64,000 nucleotides of DNA from Jiella sonneratiae (GTDB lineage: Bacteria > Pseudomonadota > Alphaproteobacteria > Rhizobiales > Rhizobiaceae): the NCBI RefSeq assembly GCF_017353515.1, contig NZ_JAFMPY010000010.1, positions 62,001 through 126,000 of the forward strand, written 5' to 3'. The stretch's first letter is position 1. Each line of letters begins with the position of its first letter. The position numbers and the translations under genes were made by a program. This document shows, piece by piece, positions 29,541 through 42,675 of this stretch. Below the pieces are notes generated by a model that was not told where the DNA came from, searched no databases, and saw nothing but the letters and a program-made list of their open reading frames with translations.

Positions 29541-30275
29541 GTGACCAGGCATTCTCTCGCTCTCAGCCACCGGCCGGTGCCGCGACGCCCGGCCTCCGCC
29601 CCCGGCCGCCGCCTCGGCCTGGCGCTCGCGACCCTGACGCTCCTCGCCGGCTGCGCCAACGTCCACAACGTCGAGGTCGGTGCCGTTCCCGACGACTACC
29701 GCACCCGCCATCCGATCGTCGTCGCCGAAAACGAGACCGCGATCGACGTGCCGGTGAGCGCCTCCGAATCCCGGCTGACGCTCTCCAGCCGCGGCCGCGT
29801 CGAGGAATTCGCCGACCGCTTCCGAGCCGACCGGGTCGACACCATCCGCGTCCTTGTTCCCTACGGCTCGGCCAACGAACACGCTGCCGAGCAGGTCTCG
29901 CGGGACGTCGTGAGGACGCTGAAGCGCCACCACGTGGAAAGCCGCCAGATCCTCGTCAGCCCCTATTCGGCCGTCGGCGACACCGGCCCGACACCGATCC
30001 GCATCGCCTATTCGACGCTCGTCGCCAAGGCCGGACCCTGCGGGCTGTGGCCGGAGGACCTGTCGGAGACGACCGAGAACAAGAACTACTACAATTTCGG
30101 CTGCGCCACCCAGAACAACCTCGCCGCCCAGATTGCCGATCCGCGCGACCTGCTCGGCCCGCGCGGCATGGATCCGTCCGATGCCCAGCGCCGGACGATC
30201 GTGATCGACAACTACCGCAACGGCAAGTCCACCGCCGCCGAAGCGATGGATGCCGAATCCGACTACGATTGGTGA
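29541..30275 (+). CDS. cpaD: Pilus assembly lipoprotein CpaD
   Basis: 244 residues. The lipobox LTLLAGC marks an outer-membrane lipoprotein that helps place the CpaC secretin. Family blocks include DDYRTRHPIVVAE, NYYNFGCATQNNLAAQIADPRDLLGPRGMDPSDAQRR and a C-terminal YRNGK. The start is taken as a GTG at 29541 with GAGGGA upstream, which puts the signal peptide near the N-terminus; the frame is open further upstream into cpaC. Confidence 0.92.
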   Translation: MTRHSLALSHRPVPRRPASAPGRRLGLALATLTLLAGCANVHNVEVGAVPDDYRTRHPIVVAENETAIDVPVSASESRLTLSSRGRVEEFADRFRADRVDTIRVLVPYGSANEHAAEQVSRDVVRTLKRHHVESRQILVSPYSAVGDTGPTPIRIAYSTLVAKAGPCGLWPEDLSETTENKNYYNFGCATQNNLAAQIADPRDLLGPRGMDPSDAQRRTIVIDNYRNGKSTAAEAMDAESDYDW

Positions 30276-30289
30276 GGGGACCGACGTCG

Positions 30290-31552
30290 ATGGACAACAC
30301 GCTCACCGCCGAGACCGGCGCGCTCGGGCCGGAGGATCGCCAGCAGATCGACAAGGTCCGCCCGATCCCGCGGATCTCGATCCAGGCCTTCTGCGAGACC
30401 GAAGCCGTCGCCAGCCCGATCCGCCGGGCCGGCTCCGACCGCCGCATGGCCAAGGCCCATCTGAAGGTCCAGATGGGCGGGATCAAGGCCGCCACCGAGC
30501 ATTTCCAGACGGCGCCGACGCCCAATCTGGTGATCCTCGAATCGAAGCTTTCGCCGCTCGACCTCATCGCCGAGCTCGACGTCCTCGCCGATTTCTGCGA
30601 CCCCGGCTCGAAGGTCGTGATCATCGGCCATCACAACGACGTCGCGCTCTATCGCGACCTGATCAATCGCGGCATCTCCGAATATCTCGTGGCGCCGGTC
30701 TCGGTCGGCGACGTGATGACGGTGATCGGCGGGCTGTTCGTCGCCGAGGGCGCCGAGCCGCTCGGCCGTTCGATCGCCTTCGTCGGCGCCAAGGGCGGCG
30801 TCGGCTCCTCGACCATCGCCCACAACGTCGCCTGGTCGATCTCGAAGCTGTTTTCGACCGACGTCGTCCTCGCCGATCTCGATCTCGCCTTCGGCACCGC
30901 CAACATCAATTTCGACCAGGATCCGACCCAGGGGATCGCCGAGGCGCTGCAGTCGGCCGACCGCATCGACGACGTCTATCTCGACCGCCTGCTCGCCCAG
31001 TGCGCCGAGCATCTGTCGCTGCTCGCCGCCCCCTCGGTGCTCGACCGCACCTACGACTTCGAGGGCGACGCCTTCAACGCCCTGATCGAGACGGCGCAGC
31101 GCGGCGCCCCCGCCGTCCTCCTCGACGTGCCGCATGTCTGGAACGAGTGGACGCGCACCGTGCTTTCGCGCGCCGACCACGTGGTGATCACCGCCGTCCC
31201 GGATCTCGCCAATCTGCGCAACGCCAAGAACCTCGTCGACACGCTGACGAAGATCCGGCCGAACGACGTCCGGCCCTTCCTGATCCTCAATCAGCTGACG
31301 ATGCCGAAGCGTCCGGAGATCTCGGCCGCCGAATTCACCGAACCGCTCGGCCTCGAGCCGCTCGGCGAGATTCCCTTCGATCCGGCCGTCTTCGGCAACG
31401 CCGCCAACAGCGGCCGGATGATCGCCGAGACCGACGTGAAGCACGCCTCCGTCGCGGTGTTCCACCACGTCGCCCACGTCCTGACCGGGCGCGGCGAGGC
31501 CAAGAAGGCGAAGAAGCCGGGGCTGCTCGAGCGATTCCGGATCAAGTCGTAA
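30290..31552 (+). CDS. cpaE: Tad pilus ATPase-like CpaE/TadZ
   Basis: 420 residues: an N-terminal receiver-like domain (LVILESKLSPLDLIAELDVLADFC...SEYLVAPVSVGDVM) and a C-terminal MinD/ParA-type ATPase with the deviant Walker A AKGGVGSST. TadZ/CpaE localises the pilus machine to its site, often a cell pole. 14-base gap after cpaD. Confidence 0.94.
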   Translation: MDNTLTAETGALGPEDRQQIDKVRPIPRISIQAFCETEAVASPIRRAGSDRRMAKAHLKVQMGGIKAATEHFQTAPTPNLVILESKLSPLDLIAELDVLADFCDPGSKVVIIGHHNDVALYRDLINRGISEYLVAPVSVGDVMTVIGGLFVAEGAEPLGRSIAFVGAKGGVGSSTIAHNVAWSISKLFSTDVVLADLDLAFGTANINFDQDPTQGIAEALQSADRIDDVYLDRLLAQCAEHLSLLAAPSVLDRTYDFEGDAFNALIETAQRGAPAVLLDVPHVWNEWTRTVLSRADHVVITAVPDLANLRNAKNLVDTLTKIRPNDVRPFLILNQLTMPKRPEISAAEFTEPLGLEPLGEIPFDPAVFGNAANSGRMIAETDVKHASVAVFHHVAHVLTGRGEAKKAKKPGLLERFRIKS

Positions 31553-31579
31553 CGCGCTCGAGAATCGGGAGCTCGCATC

Positions 31580-33052
31580 ATGTTCGGCAAGCGCGGAAAC
31601 GAGAAGTCGCCCGCACGCGACGTGGCGACGATGCCGCGGCCTTCGGCCCAGGCTCAGACGGCCGGCGCCGCGCCGCGGCAGGTGACGCCGGCCCCCATGC
31701 CGGCGCCGACGCCGGTCCCTGTGGCGGCGCCGGCGAGTGCGCGGGTGACCGACCGCTCGCCGGAATATTACGACCGCAAGAGCCAGGTCTTCGCCGCGCT
31801 GATCGACACGATCGACCTGTCGCAGCTCGCCGGCATGGACCAGGAATCGGCGCGCGAGGAAATCCGCGACATCGTCAACGACATCATCGCGATCAAGAAC
31901 TTCGCGATGTCGATCGCCGAGCAGGAGGAACTGCTCTCCGACATCTGCAACGACGTGCTCGGCTACGGGCCGCTGGAGCCGCTGCTCGCCCGCGACGACA
32001 TCGCCGACATCATGGTCAACGGCGCCCGCCAGACCTTCATCGAAGTCGCCGGCAAGGTGCAGGAGACCTCGATCCGTTTCCGCGACAACCAGCAGCTCCT
32101 CAACATCTGCCAGCGCATCGTCAGCCAGGTCGGCCGCCGCGTCGACGAGACCTCGCCGATCTGCGACGCGCGGCTTCCCGACGGCTCGCGCGTCAATGTC
32201 ATCGCGCCGCCGCTGGCGATCGACGGCACCGCGCTGACCATCCGAAAGTTCAAGAAGGACAAGCTCACCCTCGACCAGCTCGTCCATTTCGGCTCAATCA
32301 CCCCTGCTGGCGCCGAGATCCTGCAGATCATCGGCCGGGTGCGCTGCAACGTGGTCATCTCGGGCGGCACCGGTTCGGGCAAGACGACGCTCCTCAACTG
32401 TCTCACCCGCTACATCGACATGGACGAGCGGATCATCACCTGCGAGGACTCCGCCGAGCTGCAGTTGCAGCAGCCGCACGTCGTCCGGCTGGAGACGCGG
32501 CCGCCCAACATCGAGGGCGAGGGCGAGATCACCATGCGCGACCTCGTCAAGAACTGCCTGCGCATGCGTCCCGAGCGGATCATCGTCGGCGAGGTGCGCG
32601 GACCGGAGGTGTTCGACCTCCTGCAGGCGATGAACACCGGCCACGACGGCTCGATGGGCACGATCCACTCCAACTCGCCGCGCGAATGCCTGAACCGCAT
32701 GGAATCGATGATCGCCATGGGCGGTTACTCGCTGCCCTCGCGCACGGTGAAGGAGATCATCACCGGCTCCGTCGACATCATCGTCCAGGCGGCGCGCCTG
32801 CGCGACGGCTCGCGTCGCATCACCCACATCACCGAGGTGATCGGCATGGAGGGCGACGTCATCACCACGCAGGACCTCTTCGTCTACGAGATCCTCGGCG
32901 AGGACGCCAACGGCCGGCTGGTCGGCCGCCACCGCTCGACCGGCATCGGCCGCCCGGCCTTCTGGGACAGGGCCCGCTACTTCAACGAGGAACAGCGGCT
33001 CGCCCGGGCGCTCGATGCGAGCTCGGTCGACAACTTGGACCAGGAAAGCTGA
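31580..33052 (+). CDS. cpaF: Tad pilus assembly ATPase CpaF/TadA
   Basis: 490-residue hexameric secretion ATPase powering pilus extension. The N-terminal Pro/Ala-rich linker precedes [21 protein letters not shown]. Catalytic elements are the Walker [14 protein letters not shown], Asp box [23 protein letters not shown], Walker [17 protein letters not shown], and the His box [19 protein letters not shown]. All are intact. Confidence 0.97.
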   Translation: MFGKRGNEKSPARDVATMPRPSAQAQTAGAAPRQVTPAPMPAPTPVPVAAPASARVTDRSPEYYDRKSQVFAALIDTIDLSQLAGMDQESAREEIRDIVNDIIAIKNFAMSIAEQEELLSDICNDVLGYGPLEPLLARDDIADIMVNGARQTFIEVAGKVQETSIRFRDNQQLLNICQRIVSQVGRRVDETSPICDARLPDGSRVNVIAPPLAIDGTALTIRKFKKDKLTLDQLVHFGSITPAGAEILQIIGRVRCNVVISGGTGSGKTTLLNCLTRYIDMDERIITCEDSAELQLQQPHVVRLETRPPNIEGEGEITMRDLVKNCLRMRPERIIVGEVRGPEVFDLLQAMNTGHDGSMGTIHSNSPRECLNRMESMIAMGGYSLPSRTVKEIITGSVDIIVQAARLRDGSRRITHITEVIGMEGDVITTQDLFVYEILGEDANGRLVGRHRSTGIGRPAFWDRARYFNEEQRLARALDASSVDNLDQES

Positions 33053-33057
33053 GCCAG

Positions 33058-34065
33058 ATGGCGACCGGAGCCCTCATCCTCTTCGTCCTGCTCTCGACCA
33101 TCGCCGCCGGCGGCATCGCCTTCGCGGTGCTGCAGCCGACGCTCGCCCGCGAGAAGAAGATCGAGCAGCGGCGCAGCGTCGTCGCGCGCAGCGAGACCGA
33201 CCGGCTGGCCCACAAGGCGAGCCGCGACCGGCTGCAGGAACAGGTCAAGCGGCGCAAGACCATCCAGAGCTCGCTGAAGGATCTCGAGACGCGGCAGCGG
33301 GAGCGCGACAAGCACGTCTCCAAGGTGCCGCTGAAGCGCCGGCTGGAACAGGCCGGCTGGTCGATCGGCGTCCCGCAGTTCTGGATGATGGGCGCCGGGC
33401 TCGGCTTCGTCGCGGCGCTGGTCTGCCTGGTGCTGGGAACCGGGCTGCTGATCACCGTCGGCGTCGCGCTGATCGCCGGCCTCGGCCTGCCGCGCTTCCT
33501 CCTCGCCCGGGCCCGCAAGAAGCGCTTCGCCGCCTTCACCCAGGAATTTCCCAACGCCATCGACCTGATCGTGCGCGGCGTGAAATCCGGCCTGCCGCTG
33601 AACGACACTTTGAAGATGGTCGCCGCCGAGATCTCCGAGCCGGTCCGCTCGGAGTTCCGCCGGATCGTCGAGAGCCAGCAGATGGGCATGTCGATCGGCG
33701 ACGCCGTCGAGCGGCTCTACCGCAACATCCCCACTTCGGAGGCGAATTTCTTCGCCATCGTCATCGGCATCCAGGCGCAGGCCGGCGGCAACCTCTCCGA
33801 AGCGCTCGGCAACCTCTCCAAGGTGCTGCGCGAACGCAAGAAGATGCGCGACAAGATTCAGGCGGTCTCGATGGAGGCCAAGGCCTCGGCCGCGATCATC
33901 GGCGCCCTGCCGGTCGTCGTCTTCATCCTCGTGACGCTGACCAACCCGGAATATATCAGCCTGCTCTACACCAACGTCTACGGCAAGATCCTGATGGCGG
34001 CGAGCGGCGTCTGGATGCTCATCGGCGTTTTCGTCATGCGCAAGATGATCAATTTCGACTTCTGA
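33058..34065 (+). CDS. tadB: Tad pilus inner-membrane platform protein TadB
   Basis: 335 residues: N-terminal TM (4-25), a charged coiled segment, then a type II secretion F domain (FTQEFPNAIDLIVRGVKSGLPLNDTLKMVA...LYRNIPTSEANFFAIVIGIQAQAGGNLSEAL) flanked by two further pairs of TM segments. It forms the membrane platform with TadC. Five bases after cpaF. Confidence 0.94.
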   Translation: MATGALILFVLLSTIAAGGIAFAVLQPTLAREKKIEQRRSVVARSETDRLAHKASRDRLQEQVKRRKTIQSSLKDLETRQRERDKHVSKVPLKRRLEQAGWSIGVPQFWMMGAGLGFVAALVCLVLGTGLLITVGVALIAGLGLPRFLLARARKKRFAAFTQEFPNAIDLIVRGVKSGLPLNDTLKMVAAEISEPVRSEFRRIVESQQMGMSIGDAVERLYRNIPTSEANFFAIVIGIQAQAGGNLSEALGNLSKVLRERKKMRDKIQAVSMEAKASAAIIGALPVVVFILVTLTNPEYISLLYTNVYGKILMAASGVWMLIGVFVMRKMINFDF

Positions 34066-34234
34066 GGCGCGGTCCGGGAAGACCGGACCCGCCCCTGGTC
34101 GAGACCTGCAGCATCGGCCCGCGGATCGGCAGCGACCGCCCCGGGGCCCGATGCGGAGAACCAAAGTGCCGGAGCGTGTCGCGAGACACCTCGCGGCCGC
34201 CCGATCCGAACGCCGGTTGTGAAGGCCGCCCGCC

Positions 34235-35221
34235 ATGGAAGACATCCTCGAGACCTTCGGCCTTTCCAGCCAGATCGTGCTTTCCGCGATCGTCGCGATC
34301 GGCGTGTTCACGACGCTGCTCGCCGTCGCGCTGCCGGCGCTCGGCGGCAACAAGCTGAAGACCCGCATGAAGGCGGTGGCGCTGGAGCGCGACCAGATCC
34401 GGGCCCGCGAGCGCGCGCGCCTCGCCTCCGAGAAGGAGCGCAGCCGCGGCCTGCGTCAGGCCGACAACCGCGGCATCGCCGGCCTCGTCGTCGAGCAGCT
34501 CAACCTGCGCAAGGCGCTCGTCGACGACAAGACGGTGGCCAACCTGCGGGCTGCCGGCTATCGCGGCCAGCGGCCGCTGACGATGTTCCTGTTCGCGCGG
34601 GTGACGATCCCGCTGGTGCTTCTCGCCGTCGCCTCGTTCTACATCTTCGGCTTCGGCCTGCTCGCCACCTGGCCGGCGGCAGCGCGCATCCTCGTCCTCC
34701 TGCTCGTCGCCTATTTCGGCTTCTACGTCCCGGTGATCCTCGTCAACAACACCGCCTCGAAGCGGCGGCAGTCGATCATGCGGGCCTGGCCGGACGCCCT
34801 CGACCTTCTTCTGATCTGCGTCGAATCCGGCAGTTCCATCGAGGCGGCATTCCGCCGGGTGGCCGAGGAGATCGGCATCCAGTCGATCCCGCTCGCCGAG
34901 GAACTCATCCTCCTGACGGCCGAGCTGTCGTTCCTGCCGGACCGCAAGACCGCATACGAGAACCTCGTGGCGCGCACCGGCCTCGACGGCGTCAAGTCGG
35001 TCGCGACCGCGCTGATCCAGGCCGAGCGCTACGGTACGCCGCTCGGCCAGGCGCTGCGCGTCATGGCCCAGGAAAACCGCGACATGCGCATGAATGCGGC
35101 GGAAAAGAAGGCCGCCGGCCTGCCGCCGAAGCTCACCGTGCCGATGATCATGTTCTTCCTGCCGGTGCTCTTCGCCGTCATCCTCGGCCCGGCGGTGATC
35201 CGCGTCCTCGGCCTCGCCTGA
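34235..35221 (+). CDS. tadC: Tad pilus inner-membrane platform protein TadC
   Basis: 328 residues, also with a type II secretion F domain (DALDLLLICVESGSSIEAAFRRVAEEIG...AERYGTPLGQALRVMAQENRDMRM) between TM pairs and a C-terminal LPVLFAVILGPAVIRV helix. It is separated from tadB by 169 bases without a gene. The TadD TPR gene and the pilin and peptidase genes usually nearby are missing. Confidence 0.94.
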   Translation: MEDILETFGLSSQIVLSAIVAIGVFTTLLAVALPALGGNKLKTRMKAVALERDQIRARERARLASEKERSRGLRQADNRGIAGLVVEQLNLRKALVDDKTVANLRAAGYRGQRPLTMFLFARVTIPLVLLAVASFYIFGFGLLATWPAAARILVLLLVAYFGFYVPVILVNNTASKRRQSIMRAWPDALDLLLICVESGSSIEAAFRRVAEEIGIQSIPLAEELILLTAELSFLPDRKTAYENLVARTGLDGVKSVATALIQAERYGTPLGQALRVMAQENRDMRMNAAEKKAAGLPPKLTVPMIMFFLPVLFAVILGPAVIRVLGLA

Positions 35222-35317
35222 GGGGCGCCCCGGCTGCGATCCGTCGGGATCGGCGCCGCGAAGCGTCCGGCGATGCCGGGATTACGCCTCCTTCGCTCCC
35301 TCGCCGCCTTTCCGGCG

Positions 35318-36903
35318 TCAGTCGGCAAGGTCCACCGCCGAGAAGTCGTGGAAGCCGAGCGGGCTCGCGACGTAGTTCTCGACCGTTCCGCGCATCGCCG
35401 TCAGCTGTTCGGGGCTGGCGATCGGGACGAAGGGCGCCTGTTGCCGGAAGATCTGCTGCGCCTCGCGATAGAGCGCCGCGCGCACGCTCCGGTCGGTCTC
35501 CTGCCGGGCCTTTTCGATCAGGCGGTCGTAGCCCGCGTCGCACCAGCGGGCGATGTTGGTGCCGCCGGGCTTTGCCGCCGAACAGCTGAGGAGCGTCGCC
35601 GCAAAATCGTCCGGGTCGCCGGTGTCGCCCATCCAGCCGGCGAAGGCGAGGGTGGTCTCGCCGTCCATGAGCCTGCGCCAGTATTCCTCCCAGGGCGCCG
35701 ATTTCTGCTCGACCTTGATGCCGAGCGGTTCGAGGTCGGCGGCGACCATCAGCGCCATGCGCTTGGCGTCGGGATTGTAGGCCCGGTTCTCGGCCGGATA
35801 CCACAGGTCGACCTTGAGGCCGGAGGTGACCCCCGCCTCGAGCAGCAGGCGCCGCGCCTCCGCCGGGTCGTAGCCATCCTCCGCCGCCGCGCCGTCGCTC
35901 GCCCAGGAGGCCTGCGGCAGCGGGCCGGTGGCGAGGGTGCCGGTTCCCGGATAGATCGCCGCGAGGATCGATTCGCGATCGATCGCCATCGTCAGGGCGC
36001 GGCGGACGCGCACGTCGTCGAAGGGCTTGCGGGTGGTATTGACGGCGAGATAGCCGAGGGTCAGCCCCGGCGTCGACAAGAGCCGCAGCGCGCCGTCGGC
36101 GGCGATCGCCTCGGCGTCCGCCGGGGCCGGTGCGGCCGCGACGTGGCACTCGCCGCTCCTCAGCTTCTGGAGCCGCGCGGCGGCGGACGGGGTGATCGAG
36201 AAGACCAGCGTGTCGAGGGGCGGGCGGCCGTCCCAATGGCCTTCGAAGGCCTGGTAGCGGATGGCGATGCCGGGACGATAGTCGGCGAGGCGGAACGGCC
36301 CGGTGCCGATCGGCCGGTCCACGAAGCGCTCCGGCGTTCCCTGCTGGCGCATGCTGTGGGCGTATTCGGCCGACTGGATTGCGTTCAACGGCATGGCGAG
36401 GCTGGCGAGGAAGGGCGCCGACGGCGCCTTCAGCCGGAAGCGGACGGTGCGATCGTCCACCGCCTCGACGGATTCGACGTTCTTCCAGATCCCGTCGCCG
36501 CGGAACTCGGCGAATTCCCCGGCTTCCGCCGTCCTGTCCGGACGCTGCAGGTCGAAGCTGAAGACGACGTCTGCGGCGTTCATCGGCCGCGTCGGCTTGA
36601 ACGCCTCGCTCGACTGGAAGCTGACGTCGCCTTGCAGGCGGAACGTGTAGGTCCTGCGGTCGTCGGAGATCGACCAGCTCTCGGCGAGCGAGGGGACGAT
36701 CTCGGTCGATCCCGGCGCCACCGCGACGAGCGTGTCGAACATCTGCCGGATTGCGTCCATGGCGACGCTCGATGCCGCACGGGACGGCGACAGGGTCTCG
36801 GGGCTCGCCTCCGAACAGAAGACCAGCGTCTTCGCGTCCGCCCCCTGTGCCAGGAACGACACGGCGGCGAGAAGGGCGGCGGCGAGACAGCTCTTGCCGG
36901 ACG

Positions 36904-36907
<4 letters not shown>
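35318..36907 (-). CDS. Peptide/opine-type ABC solute-binding protein (SBP_bac_5)
   Basis: 529 residues with a signal peptide ending near LAQGADA. The SBP family 5 pattern runs throughout: ASPETLSPSRAASSVAMDAIRQMFDTLV, AESWSISDDRRTYTFRLQGDVSFQ, RPIGTGPFRLADYRPG, VRVRRALTMAIDRESIL and MLMGW-like AFAGWMGDTGDPDDF. The GTG start overlaps the stop of the upstream histidine kinase gene (GTGA), and GAGGAGG lies 10 bases before it. No permease or ATPase gene is adjacent, so it may serve as a periplasmic sensor partner for that kinase rather than as part of an importer. Ligand unknown. Confidence 0.88.
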
Positions 36908-39390
<2,483 letters not shown>

Positions 39391-39690
39391 CGCCACCCGC
39401 CCGCTGCCGGCCCCGCCTCAACGCCAGGCGTCGCCAGTGCTTGGAAACGAAACCGCCTCATCCTATCGAAAACGCCGTGCCCGTAAACCCACCCGCCCTC
39501 GCGTCGCGGGTCCCGCCGCAGCCGCCCGCAAGGCCTCCGGCTCATATGTCACGACTGTTTCGCGCGCATTTCGTCGATGGGGCGCAGTGTGGCCGAACCG
39601 CGGCGTTCCTGCGTCACGCACGGCCGCCCGCTTCGAGACGGCACGACGGGTCCGGGCCCGGCCCCGCCGCAGCGGCGCCGGCGGCGGGGC
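39391..39690. other. Spacer between the response regulator and the HAMP kinase, with terminator
   Basis: 300 bases, no gene. At 39661-39690 a perfect 10-bp inverted repeat (GCCCCGCCGC / GCGGCGGGGC) immediately follows the response-regulator stop and likely ends that transcript. The kinase gene therefore probably has its own promoter in the rest of the spacer, which I cannot pinpoint. Confidence 0.55.
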
Positions 39691-40404
39691 TCAGTCGGGC
39701 GAGAACATGTAGCCGGCGCCGCGCACCGTGCGGATCACCGTCGGCTTGCCGGGGTCCGGCTCGATCTTGCGGCGGATGCGGGTGATCCTGACGTCCACCG
39801 CCCGGTCGAACGGCTCGCTGTCGCGGGCGCTGGCGAGATCGAGCAGGCGCTCGCGCGACAGCACCCGCCGGGGATTTTCGGCGAACGCCTTGAGGAGCGA
39901 GAATTCGCTGTGGACCAGCGGCTGCTCGTCGCCGTCCTCGCCGCGCAGCGACTGGGCGTCGAGATCGAGCCACTTGGTGCCGAAGCGGATCTCGCGGCGC
40001 GGCGTCGCCGGCTCCGCCTCGCGCGGCACGGCTGGGCCGCCGGCGCGGCGCAGCACCGAGCGGATCCGCGCGAGCAGCTCGCGCAGCTCGCACGGCTTGG
40101 CGAGGTAGTCGTCGGCGCCGAGCTCCAGCCCGACGACGCGGTCGACGAGGCTCGCCGTCGCCGTCAACATGATCACCGGGACGTCGGTCTCGGCCTTCAG
40201 CCGGCGGACGATCGACAGACCGTCCTCTCCGGGCATGTTGAGGTCGAGGACGATGAGGTCGGGCCGCTCGAGCGCCATCTGGTCGCGCATCGCCGCGCCG
40301 CCTTCGAGCAGCCGCGTGCAGTAGCCGTTCATGGCGAGATAGTCGCCGATGAGTTCCCGCGTCTCCGGCTCGTCGTCGACGACGAAAATCCTTGGTTCCA
40401 CCAT
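39691..40404 (-). CDS. OmpR-family response regulator
   Basis: 237 residues. Receiver with VVDDEPETRELIGDYL, phospho-acceptor Asp54 (VLDLNMPGEDG) and Lys in LAKPCELRELLARI. The DNA-binding winged helix has LVHSEFSLLKAFAENPRRVLSRERLL and RAVDVRITRIRRKIEPD, ending TVRGAGYMF. Four bases after the REC-DUF3369 kinase, so they form a pair. Confidence 0.94.
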   Translation of the reverse strand: MVEPRIFVVDDEPETRELIGDYLAMNGYCTRLLEGGAAMRDQMALERPDLIVLDLNMPGEDGLSIVRRLKAETDVPVIMLTATASLVDRVVGLELGADDYLAKPCELRELLARIRSVLRRAGGPAVPREAEPATPRREIRFGTKWLDLDAQSLRGEDGDEQPLVHSEFSLLKAFAENPRRVLSRERLLDLASARDSEPFDRAVDVRITRIRRKIEPDPGKPTVIRTVRGAGYMFSPD

Positions 40405-40408
40405 CGCT

Positions 40409-42133
40409 TCAGCCTGCCTCCCGGAGCGGCACCAGGATCGAAAAGGTGGCGCCGCCGAGCGAACCCTTTTCCGCGACGACGATCTCGCCCTGATGCAGCT
40501 CGACGATCTTCGCGACGATCGACAGGCCGAGCCCGGTCGAGCTCTCGCCCCCCGTCGGCTGCGCCGACAGCCGCTGGAACCGGCCGAACAGCCGGACCAT
40601 GTCCTGGCTTTCGAGGCCGGGCCCGGAATCGGAGACCGTCACCTTCGCCTGGTTGCCCGCACGCGCGGCCTCCACCTTGATGGTGCCGCCGACGGGCGCG
40701 TACTTCATTGCGTTGCTGACGAGATTGTCAATCGCCTCGGCCAGCCGGTCCGGATCGCCGGTGACGCGCAGCGGGCCCTCCACCGTCACGTCGAGGCGCT
40801 GCTGCTTCTTCTCGGCGAGCGCCCGGCTGAGTTCGGCGGTGGCGCGGGTGATCGCGGAAAGATCGACGCGCCGCCTGTCGACGGTGATGTCGAGAGCGTC
40901 GGCGAGCGCGTCGGCGATCGACATCTCGACGATGCGGGTCATCCGTTCGGCGGAGGCGCGGATGTGGTCGACCTGTCTGGCGAAGCGCTCGCGCAGCGTT
41001 CCCTCCAGCGATTCGGTGAGGCTCGTCAGCATCTCGCCCCTGCCGAGGATCACCGCGATCGGGTTCTTCAGGTCGTGGGCGATGGTGCCGAGGATCTCGT
41101 TCTTGAAGGCGTTGACGCGCTTCAGCAGCGCCCCCTGCGCCATCAGCCTCTCATTGGCGGAGGCAAGCTCGCGGGTGCGCTTGGCGACGCGTTCCTCCAA
41201 TTCCTCGTTGGCCTTGCGCAGCTCGTCGTAGAGACGGGCATTGTCGAAGGCGATGGCGAGCTTTGCCGAGAACACCGAGACGAGCGAGACCTGGGTCTCG
41301 GAGAGCTCGCTCTCCGTCGCCAGCGCGACGAGGATCTCGGCGCCGCTGCCGGTCTTGACGAACAGGCAGACGAGGCCGTCCTGGCGGATCGGCCGGCCGG
41401 CGGCGGCGGCCGCGGCCGCGAATAGCTCGCTGCGGTCGACGCCGCTCTCCTCGAAGGTCTCGAACTTGCCGAGGCCGGCGAGCACCAGCGGCGAGGTGCC
41501 GGCGGTCTCGCGCATGATCAGGATGCCGTCGGTCTCGATCTCGAGCAGCGCGCTGATCTGGATGAGGACGCCGTGCGCCAGGGTCTTCAGCGACCGGTCG
41601 TCGAACAGCGAGGCGGAGGCGCCGACGATCATCTCCAGGCCGACCCGCGTGTCGTCGAGGCGCTTCAGCTGGTCGTAGCCGCGCAGCGCCGCCGTCAGCG
41701 TCGTGAACAGCCGGTCGGCGGTCAGCTCGGTCTTGGCCTTGTAGTCGTTGATGTCGTAGTCGACGACGACCTGGCGTTCCGGCGCCTGGCCCGGCTGGCC
41801 GGTGCGCAGGACGATGCGCACGAGTTCGTTCTTCAAATCCTCGCGGATCGCCTTGGCGAGCCTCAGGCCGGCGTCCTCGGTCTCCATCACCACGTCGAGC
41901 AGCACAACAGCGGTGTCGGGATGTGCTTTCAGGAGTTCCAGCCCCTCGCGCGCCGAATGGGCGCCGATGATCTCCAGCCCGTAGCCGTGCAGGGCGAAGT
42001 GCTGCAGCGCGAACCGCGTGCCCTGATGCACCGCCTCGTCGTCGTCGATGACGGCGAGCTTCCAGCCGGCCTTGACCGGCGTCTGGGCCACCGCGTCCTC
42101 GGACTCGGCAAATTCGAGGAAATCTGTCGTCAT
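40409..42133 (-). CDS. Cytosolic hybrid histidine kinase REC-DUF3369-HisKA-HATPase
   Basis: 574 residues without TM segments. It starts with a receiver domain (phospho-acceptor Asp80 in VVLLDVVMET), followed by DUF3369 (about 125-290, GAF-like), a coiled coil and a HisKA domain with His353 (GTIAHDLKNPIA). The HATPase domain includes LAEAIDNLVSNAMKYAP and STGLGLSIVAKIVELH. An N-terminal receiver on a kinase usually means it is itself controlled by another phosphorelay. It is transcribed ahead of the regulator at 39691. ATG 42133 is used; an in-frame GTG at 42163 is possible. Confidence 0.91.
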   Translation of the reverse strand: MTTDFLEFAESEDAVAQTPVKAGWKLAVIDDDEAVHQGTRFALQHFALHGYGLEIIGAHSAREGLELLKAHPDTAVVLLDVVMETEDAGLRLAKAIREDLKNELVRIVLRTGQPGQAPERQVVVDYDINDYKAKTELTADRLFTTLTAALRGYDQLKRLDDTRVGLEMIVGASASLFDDRSLKTLAHGVLIQISALLEIETDGILIMRETAGTSPLVLAGLGKFETFEESGVDRSELFAAAAAAAGRPIRQDGLVCLFVKTGSGAEILVALATESELSETQVSLVSVFSAKLAIAFDNARLYDELRKANEELEERVAKRTRELASANERLMAQGALLKRVNAFKNEILGTIAHDLKNPIAVILGRGEMLTSLTESLEGTLRERFARQVDHIRASAERMTRIVEMSIADALADALDITVDRRRVDLSAITRATAELSRALAEKKQQRLDVTVEGPLRVTGDPDRLAEAIDNLVSNAMKYAPVGGTIKVEAARAGNQAKVTVSDSGPGLESQDMVRLFGRFQRLSAQPTGGESSTGLGLSIVAKIVELHQGEIVVAEKGSLGGATFSILVPLREAG

Positions 42134-42381
42134 GGCTCCGTCGTTCGTCGTCCGGTCGATCACGACCCCGGCGTGGAAATTCGTTCTTCGGCTAACGGTC
42201 TACGACGGATCATAACCGAGCGTAAGCTCTTGGACCAGCAGATGTCGCGGCGAAACGGTCGGCGCGCGCCCCGGCCGCCCCCAGGGCCGATGCGAGGCGG
42301 CCGGCCGGTGTCGCAAATCGATGGTGCCGGTCGCCCGGAAGAAGGCGCGGCCGGGCACCGGCGCCGGCGGGCGGTCTCGCG

Positions 42382-42675
42382 TCAGCCGGCGCGCCGCTGC
42401 GAGTAGCCGGCGGCAAATTCCGCCGCGCGGATCGCCTGCAGACGCTCGTGCCCGGAGACCCGCATGCGCCGGTCGGCGAAGGTGCTCGCCGGCGAGAAGC
42501 CGAGGTCGTCGCAGATGCCGGGATCGGCCGCGTCCAGGCTTTCCAGGCGCAGCCGCGCGGGCGCGCGCAGCCGGCGCAGGAGGAAGAGCGCCGCGTCCTT
42601 CATCCGCGGGGCGCCGATGCGCGCCGCCGGCGGAACGCTGCGGCGCGCCGAGAGGGGTTCGCAAAGCGTGCTCAT
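42382..42675 (-). CDS. Small hypothetical protein
   Basis: 97 residues, not recognised. It is rich in Arg, Ala and Leu (LFLLRRLRAPARLRLESLDA) with a short conserved-looking C-terminal part (ICDDLGFSPASTFADRRMRV). The helix-turn around ICDDLGFSP recalls DUF1127-type small proteins, but the resemblance is weak. No clear ribosome site. It lies between the kinase and the divergent deacetylase gene. The frame may be real but could be a chance frame in GC-rich DNA. Confidence 0.45.
   Translation of the reverse strand: MSTLCEPLSARRSVPPAARIGAPRMKDAALFLLRRLRAPARLRLESLDAADPGICDDLGFSPASTFADRRMRVSGHERLQAIRAAEFAAGYSQRRAG

Noticed and set aside
30250-34065. A 1271-codon plus-strand frame over cpaE, cpaF and tadB
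   Set aside because: Only its 3' part is tadB (from 33058). The upstream part is a frame-shifted shadow of cpaE and cpaF.
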